The notes below the pieces were generated by a model. It was not told the DNA's origin and searched no databases. It saw only the letters and a list, made by a program, of their open reading frames with translations. Positions 57,387 through 64,000 of a stretch of 64,000 bases of DNA are shown in pieces. Source of the DNA: Apostichopus japonicus. Lineage: Eukaryota; Echinodermata; Holothuroidea; Aspidochirotida; Stichopodidae. The stretch spans positions 11,448,001 to 11,512,000 of the forward strand of contig NC_092582.1 in the NCBI RefSeq assembly GCF_037975245.1. The letters run 5' to 3'. Each line of letters begins with the position of its first letter. The stretch's first letter is position 1. Position numbers and translations under genes: made by a program.

Positions 57387-60300
57387 GTTTGTAGCCTATT
57401 GCCTTGTATTTGTGAGTTGTATGTCCTAATGTCGGCTAAGGCTAATACTAGCCAAGTTAGGTTTAGTTCGAACGTTACAGTGTGTAGGTCCATGCCCAAC
57501 TTAAGAGCAATGCAGATGCTAAAATTGTGTACATCAGTGGTGATTCTAAGACTGTGTGCTGTATGTTTAAGCCTAGGCCTACAAGTTACAACCAAGTAGG
57601 CTAGGTTTGCTTACAGTAAGGGTATAGCCTACTTAGTGTCAGATATATGCAACATACTGTATATATCAGACAGTAGTACTGTCAGATATACGTGCTTAGT
57701 GAACTGACTAAGTTTATGGTTACTTGGGCAAGTAAAATATGCCCAAATCATTACTTTTGTATATATTGTCAAAATTTTAGAGCAAAATATGTAATGACTC
57801 TTTCAGTAACCATAATAATTTCTTAGAAAACTTCCCATAAATGCCCTCAGTTTGCACAATGCTTTTACTTTTAGGAATATCATTTGGGAAACAGTTGTAT
57901 ATCAAATATGGTCCGATTTTTACTTGTTGATGATGTTCACTACAGGGTATCAATAGAAACATGCCATCCAAGCTTATTAACAGTAATTAACACTAGTTTT
58001 AACCATGTGCTTCAGTTGGGGGTTTTCCAATTGTTTTAAGTGTGTAAATTGGTATGAAATTCTACATACATACAGTACAGCTTGTTTATGCAGAGTGGCT
58101 GTAATGGTATTGCTTGAAGTTTCACTATGATTGCTTGGGTGGTAGGAATGGGAGCTACAGTGATATCCAGGGTGAATCGGAGATGAGCAGCAAGAAGCTA
58201 GCTATGAATGAAAGTCACTTAAGGGTAGGGGAGGAGGATCTGAGACCAAAGGGAAGGGGGGGGGGGCATTGTGGTCAAGTGGTTAAGGCAGTGGACTTGT
58301 GATCTAAGGATTACAGGTTCGAGCCCTGGCCAGGTCACTGCGTTGTGTCCTTGGGCAAGGCACTTTATCTCTGTTGCCTCGTTGCGCTTATGCCCTATGG
58401 GTTTCTGCAACATAAGAAGAAGAAGAAGGAAAATACCACCGTCATACTGCATTTTAGGGTAAAAGACTGGGATATTCTCATGTGAATCTTGCTTATTAAT
58501 TTACATTTGACAAGATTTTTTGTCAATGATACAAGACATTTTGACACAATGTTTTGCCAACAAGATGTACTTTAGTATGTTCTTACATAGGTGATGTCTG
58601 GAACTTAGTACAAATGTGTGTGTACTGTCTGATATCACTGATCATATGATGCAGCTTGTAATAGGACTTGTTGCTAAAGATCAATTTTTTTGTCAGGCAT
58701 TCAGATTTTCAGATTTCGATGGGCTACCAGCAAAGTTCCTTACAAATTTGCCTTGCTCTTACTGTACTGTAGCTAGCAGTAAAGACAGGGTTAATCTCTT
58801 GGTGAAAATAACCTTATTTTCCCCACCTAAGCGGTAAAAAACAGGTTAATAAAACTGTTAAAAACCCATTTGGATTATCTACTATTTACATCATTGTGGT
58901 CATCTCTGGGTTTAATTCTTGGGAAAGTCTTTTCAGCTTAATGTTCTGCATTTTAACTTAATTTGTAAACTTGTAACTAAGTTGTGATAGGTTGTGATAA
59001 TCCTAATAATAAGCTGACATTTCAAGACAGATGACATTCAAGATCACATACAGGTAGTCAATGTTGTATTTCAGTAGCACACACTACAGTAAATATTTGG
59101 TAATTAAAGTGTGTTGAGGCAACCAAGGCTACCTTTCACTTCTTTGTGAAAACATGCAAAAACTGTTTTTCTTACTGTTTTTGTCATCCAGTGCAATTTA
59201 TACAGATTCATTGAGGAAATGTTCTTAAAATCCAGACTAAATTAATAAATAATTTATAACTAAGGTACAGTATATGTAAAAGTTATCTGTGTTCTTATCT
59301 TTCAGCAAATATATTTGACTTCTTGTACTTATTAGATGATGACCTTTATGAGTGGCAGAGTTCATGCATAAATATTTGTTCTCTGAATCTCTGCAGTGTT
59401 TACTCAGGAGGTATTATCCTAAGATCAAAGAAACAGTCTTAGAAGATATTATCATAAGATCAATGATCCAGAATGACATGTACATTCACTGACAGTAGCT
59501 CTTAAGGTCATCAAACTGTTTATATTCACAGAGTTTATTGCTGGTAAGTCTAGATTAGTGATGTGGTGGGGTCAAGCCTCATTGAACAATTGTCTTTGTT
59601 ACATTGCATGTTTTGTAGAACCATACAATGTCAAAGGTCGGATATTGAGTGGGCTGCATAATTGCTGCAGCCAGGAATCTTACTATATTGTTTATTACTA
59701 CATCCTCCTCCTGTAGATCCGAGCAGGATATTGCAGCCGCTGCAGCTTTTTGACGTAGTGCCCTAATTGATTTTCACTCATTCAGCTTTACATACTACTG
59801 CGCTCTGCATATATAACCATGTTAACCCATTTGGTATGCCTACAGTGAATATATGTGAGTCTTACCTATCTTTACATTATGTTTTCACAGATGGGCCTCC
59901 CTCGTTATGCCATACAATGCCTTGCTACTTGGACTCAAATTCGATGTACGAGGAAAAGAGAACTTGCAGAAACTCAAAAACAGACCGTGCGTGGTGGTTG
60001 TAAACCACCAGTCATCACTAGACGTTTTAGGTGAGATTTTAAACCGTCTTATAGTTCTGTATGCCAAATGTATTCAGATTTCAGAGACACTCAGCCTCTG
60101 TCCTCGTCAAGGTGTAGAAAGACATTAAATGCCTGACCTTCAGGAATATGTGATTTCCGGCTGTACCTTACTTCCATGTGCGTAACTGTAAGGACACATA
60201 AAGTTACGGTACTTAGCAAACCTTTAAATTGGCACAGTATGACTGTGTAGACACTTATACCCTACAGAATGTATTACTTGTAGATAAATGACTCTTTGCC

Positions 60301-63300
60301 CCAGGGTTTAATGTGCAAATGTACAGAATTCTTGACTAGATGAGCTTGATTACATGTCCTAATTGCTTCTACTTTCTAAATATTCCACAGAAAGCAATTT
60401 CAGATTTTTACAGAACATGGTATCTAAAAAAAAAAAATTCATAACATAGCAGAAACTGGACGTGACGGAATGTGTAATCTCTAAGGTTTCAGTTTAACCC
60501 GAGAAGTTTTCTGTCATGTAATGACTTTCAATCTGGCTCTATTGTTCTCTCTATTGTTCTCTCCATGTTGTTCCTTCTCCCAGGTCTCGTAGGTACAGAT
60601 ATCTTCACGGATCTCTGCCCCATCGTCGGACTTGCAAAGAAGGAACTGGTTTATGCAGGGACATTTGGCATGTGCCTCTTAATGATCGGAACGGTGTTTG
60701 TCAATAGAATGCAGTCAGACACAGCGAAACAGACTTTAGAAAAAGTTAAAGAAAGGATGAGAAAGGAGAATGTGAGTATTAAAGCAACAACAACGACAAA
60801 AAAATTATAAGAAAAGGTATAACTTTGTCTAAAGACTATAGTTATTTTGATCAGTAAACAAATCTTGACCACCTTCAAAGTCAACCCCGACGATATTGCC
60901 AAAAAGGTAGTGCTGAAAGCCTTGTTGGGAATCCAGCACCTGTTTTGGAAGTCTGAATAATTTGTCCAGTTCTAAGGATAAATTTATGCAAAATGAGAAT
61001 GCATTATTCTTTATTATCAATGCATTTCCCAGGCCCCTCTATTTGACCTTGGGCTCTGAGTGAGTACAATCATTATACACAATCAATGGCTCATATATGT
61101 ATGTGAAGTCTCTGTCTTCATAGTCTTTGGTGGCATTTCCTCTCCTTTTTTTCCCTTTACAGTTAAAGCTATTGGTATTTCCAGAAGGCACACGGAATCA
61201 AGAAGCTGGTCTTCTTCCATTTAAGAAAGGCGCTTTTCACCTAGCTATTACTGCTCAGGTATGACCCTCAAGTTTCATCTCCGAGAAGTTGACTCATTTG
61301 AAAGTAAACAGTGGGATTCAACTTTGTAAATGCTTCTCAATCCAATTTGATCAAAACCATTTGCAACATAGTAGAATTTCTCTGGGACAAAAGCATACTT
61401 AGCTGGTACTTTGTCCCATGGCATGTGCCAAAATGAGCCTTTGTTCCAAATGCACCAAAATGTGGCACATATGGCATATGCCATATTTTTGGCACATAGC
61501 AATTGATTGTCAGAGCTCCAACTTCTTGTTTTGAAATACAGATAACTTTCTCAAGAGTTGAATGATCTATGTTGATTTAAGGACATAACCCAAGCCCCTC
61601 CTCCCAAGAAGAAAAGAAACAAAACATATTCATTGTGATCAAGTTTAATCCTATGGCATGAAAAGTGCAAAGGCAACCAGTGGCCTTAAGACAAATTAAC
61701 CTAGATATCAGATCCTGGTTCAGTCAGTTGACGTATAATTTTATCATATTTTATTTGACCCATCGTTCCACAGGTTCCGGTTCTTCCACTAGTTTATTCA
61801 TCATACTCGGACTTCTACAGCAAAAAGGAAAAACGTTTCACAACTGGTGAGTCTACAGACGAAAGATCCTTGGACATTTGTGAATTAACCACCAGTGATC
61901 TGTTTAAATAGAACGGAATTAAGCCATTTAGAGAAAATGGAAACACGGCTTAGGCTAGTTACCGTCGACTCTGGTCATGGGTAACCCTTAGCATTCCACA
62001 TAGCAGTCCTTTGATTACTGCTCTCGTTTTTCCACGTAAACTGAACATTTTTAAATCTGTGGTTTCAGCTCCAGTCAGCGTTTAGCATGATCTTCTTGTA
62101 TAATGCGTTTGAGTCTTATACAATAATAGATGTTGGCAAGCCAGTTTGGCGAAGGGTAAATTTCTGTATGTAAGATCAAAAATAATATGATATTTGAAAG
62201 AAGGAACAGGCCATTGTCATCTTTCTTTTATCTCGGGGTGGCAGCAAGAATCTGCGAATATGGTCTGGTCTTAAGGACCCTGACTGCATTGAGGTCATTC
62301 GAGTCACTGACAAGGAGTCGTACATGTAATGAAAAGTACAGGAATGGCCGGATAGACCCGGAATGAATTGCTTCCTTAGTCTTAGCATGATGATTATTAG
62401 GAAAACAGACATTTTACAAAGCTGCTTTGCATGTATACAGTGTGTGTGCGTGTGTGTGTGTGTATGTGCAAGTAACTAGAAGGGCCTGTAGCATTGCTCT
62501 TTACATTTTCAAAAGAAGTTTCACTTGTACTTTCAAAGCTAAATTATCTTCAAGTTCCTTCCTTACTGCTGCTGCTTCGTTTGGTTGTGTGAAATAGAAC
62601 TTTCAGAAAGAAATTTGTTTATTACATGGTGTGCAAAGCTCTTTGATACCATACCACAGTATGACAAAATAGGAAAATAGAAGTTGGCTCCCATCCCTTG
62701 TGAGTCGGGTAACTCGGATTTTGAAGGGCAGGAACTTGTTATATCCATACTAGGTGCATGGTTTTGAATCATCGCTGGTCTAAGCACAATTTCCTTTGAT
62801 ATTTCCATATATGGTATTTAGTATCCAGGTGTGATCAACAAGTCTGTGATGTGATGCCTCTGAAAGAGCCATTTGTTGTACATATGATGATGATACTAAC
62901 AAGAGATATTGCCCAGTAACTGTGGAGCTAAACGGTAATGACTAAATCACTCAAGAGTTTATGTCATGTGGGGAGAGTAAATGGGATTCTGACCATTTGC
63001 TGCCACAGAGACTATCTAAACATGGTGTACCGAGTATGAAGTTCATCCAATCAAATCACTCAAAAACATTTCGGAGCAGTTTACAAGATTAACTTTTGAC
63101 TGAGATCATGTTTATTTAGACATGGTTTGTACTATCGATGGGATACTATATGCTACCATTAGAACTGACTTGCAAATCACAGTAGGATATCACATGCAGT
63201 TGGAACCCGGCTTTTTATTGACCCAGTAATCGATGCCTTCATTTAGATGAGAATTGACTCAAAGAGCTGGATAAAAGAATGTCGATTACATGCCCCCCCC

Positions 63301-63564
63301 CCCCTGCCCCATCGGTCTCTCATTTGCAGTTGTATTTCATTGCAAAAGCAACATTCATTATGTTTACATTTTTATTCCTTAATTTTTGTTTTAATTTTTT
63401 TCATTTTAACAGGCAAAGTGATAATTACTGCACTACCACCGATCAGTACAGAAGGGAAGAACATTGACGACGTTCCGTCCTTCACCGAAGCTATCCGTAA
63501 ACAGATGCTCTTTACGTACAACGAATCCTCCGCGCCTAGGTTGGAAAGTAACGGTCTCAATTAA
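57202..63564 (+). CDS. 1-acyl-sn-glycerol-3-phosphate acyltransferase, AGPAT1/2 type (whole gene, 6 coding exons)
   Basis: Exons 57202-57386, 59891-60030, 60584-60771, 61163-61258, 61774-61846 and 63413-63564 join in phase to 834 bp, 277 aa (human AGPAT1 283, AGPAT2 278). The family transfers an acyl chain from acyl-CoA to lysophosphatidic acid, giving phosphatidic acid, at the endoplasmic reticulum. Seen here: hydrophobic N-terminus (about 7-20 and 33-52), motif I NHQSSLD (100-106) with the catalytic His101 and Asp106, GTVFVNR (144-150), motif III FPEGTR (177-182), [12 protein letters not shown], and [10 protein letters not shown] near motif IV. Whether it is the ortholog of AGPAT1 or AGPAT2 or predates their split is not clear, so no symbol is given. 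AATAAA near 63583 is a plausible poly(A) signal. A further 5' noncoding exon is likely: the ATG is preceded closely by ccag. Confidence 0.94.
57387..59890 (+). other. AGPAT intron 1
   Basis: Holds the tRNA-SINE at 58262-58437; the rest is unique AT-rich sequence. Confidence 0.6.
58262..58437 (+). mobile_element. tRNA-derived SINE in AGPAT intron 1
   Basis: Box A TGGTCAAGTGG, box B GGTTCGAGCCC, then a body with GTGTCCTTGGGCAAGGCACT, a motif shared by many animal tRNA-SINEs, and an AAGAAGAAG tail. Confidence 0.75.
59891..60030 (+). CDS. AGPAT exon 2 (residues 62-109), motif I
   Basis: [20 protein letters not shown] then [10 protein letters not shown], the catalytic NHX4D block. Acceptor ttcacag, donor gtgaga. 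Confidence 0.94.
60584..60771 (+). CDS. AGPAT exon 3 (residues 109-171)
   Basis: [20 protein letters not shown] then [10 protein letters not shown], matching the family's AKRELLxxG and GxxFIxR blocks. Acceptor tctcccag, donor gtgagt. Confidence 0.93.
61163..61258 (+). CDS. AGPAT exon 4 (residues 172-203), motif III
   Basis: [20 protein letters not shown] then [18 protein letters not shown] binds the glycerol phosphate in this family. Acceptor tttacag, donor gtatga. Confidence 0.95.
61774..61846 (+). CDS. AGPAT exon 5 (residues 204-228), motif IV
   Basis: [20 protein letters not shown] then RFTTG. Acceptor ccacag, donor gtgagt. Confidence 0.94.
63413..63564 (+). CDS. AGPAT exon 6 (residues 228-277) and stop
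   Basis: [20 protein letters not shown] then a typical C-terminal helix [12 protein letters not shown] and TAA. Acceptor ttaacag. AATAAA follows about 20 bp after the stop. Confidence 0.93.
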
Positions 63565-64000
63565 TATCGCCCTCTGTGGGTTAATAAAACCCCAGATTAA
63601 GTGTATCAAACTCCCTAACAACTTTGTACAGAAATCTAGAAACTGTTGCAGCTGGCTGCTTGCAGGTTAGTAGATATCCTGTTTTTAAATTTCTGGTCAG
63701 GTGATCCAAATGTCACAAGTATTTCAAAAGTGTGTGTCATGCTCCATGCTGTTATGCAGTATTTTTGTTAATCACAAACGTCTAGCATTTTTTCTAACAA
63801 GATGACATGTACAGGTATGGAGGTATATTTGGAAGGGATAGGGTGAGAAGGTGTGGGGGGGGGGATGGGTGAGAGGAGTGTGGGTTATAGTAGATTGGTG
63901 AAGAAAGAAAGAGTGGGGAAACGGAGACAGATGAAGTGGACTGGTGGCGGTTCAATAGTTAATAATAGCAAACATTTTGTTTTGCTGTTGCCAATGTTTG
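63565..64000 (+). other. AGPAT 3' UTR and flank
   Basis: AATAAA near 63583, then noncoding sequence with a G-rich run near 63855. Confidence 0.5.

Overview
This is a window of animal nuclear DNA, AT-rich, with three multi-exon protein genes whose GT-AG exons can be joined in frame from start to stop. Introns take up most of the gene space, and the rest is dense in minisatellites, short inverted-repeat transposons and SINEs. The gene sequences, TTAGGG-like telomeric motifs, short strings such as 'taggcctac' and the repeat types suggest a marine invertebrate deuterostome. An echinoderm is my best guess, but the species assignment is inference only.

Layout. Positions 1-14.5 kb hold no recognisable coding gene: a promoter-like block near 3.1-3.2 kb, a hAT-type element at 2.24-2.72 kb, and minisatellites at 8.1-8.5, 8.8-9.4, 10.35-10.63 and 11.1-11.4 kb. 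Positions 14,554-24,347 (minus strand) encode an ortholog of UHMK1/KIS, a serine/threonine kinase with a C-terminal U2AF-homology domain (7 coding exons, 482 aa). The 5.2 kb before the next gene carry several transposons, including a SINE whose head derives from U2 snRNA. Positions 29,592-49,849 (plus strand) encode subunit a of the V-type proton ATPase (20 coding exons, 843 aa). Positions 49.85-57.2 kb hold its 3' flank, a broken LINE reverse transcriptase and a palindromic satellite inside a terminal-inverted-repeat element. Positions 57,202-63,564 (plus strand) encode a 1-acylglycerol-3-phosphate O-acyltransferase of the AGPAT1/2 type (6 coding exons, 277 aa).

The three genes are ordinary housekeeping or regulatory genes: splicing-factor kinase, organelle acidification, and phosphatidic acid synthesis. 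Nothing in the sequence shows that they form a joint system. UHMK1 and the V-ATPase gene are transcribed divergently; the V-ATPase and AGPAT genes point the same way.

The most notable observations are these. (1) Two copies of a U2-snRNA-headed SINE have target-site duplications and a 3' hairpin that differs in sequence but keeps pairing. (2) Three separate exon-intron junctions have been locally tandem-duplicated (UHMK1 exon 3 donor, V-ATPase exon 7 acceptor, V-ATPase exon 19 donor), leaving decoy splice sites. (3) A 21-bp palindromic EcoRI/EcoRV satellite is enclosed by terminal inverted repeats with a 6-bp target duplication. (4) There are three hAT-like insertions with perfect 8-bp target duplications, one about 22 bp from a splice donor, and a three-copy TTAA MITE family. 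I did not find a clearly new multi-gene system.
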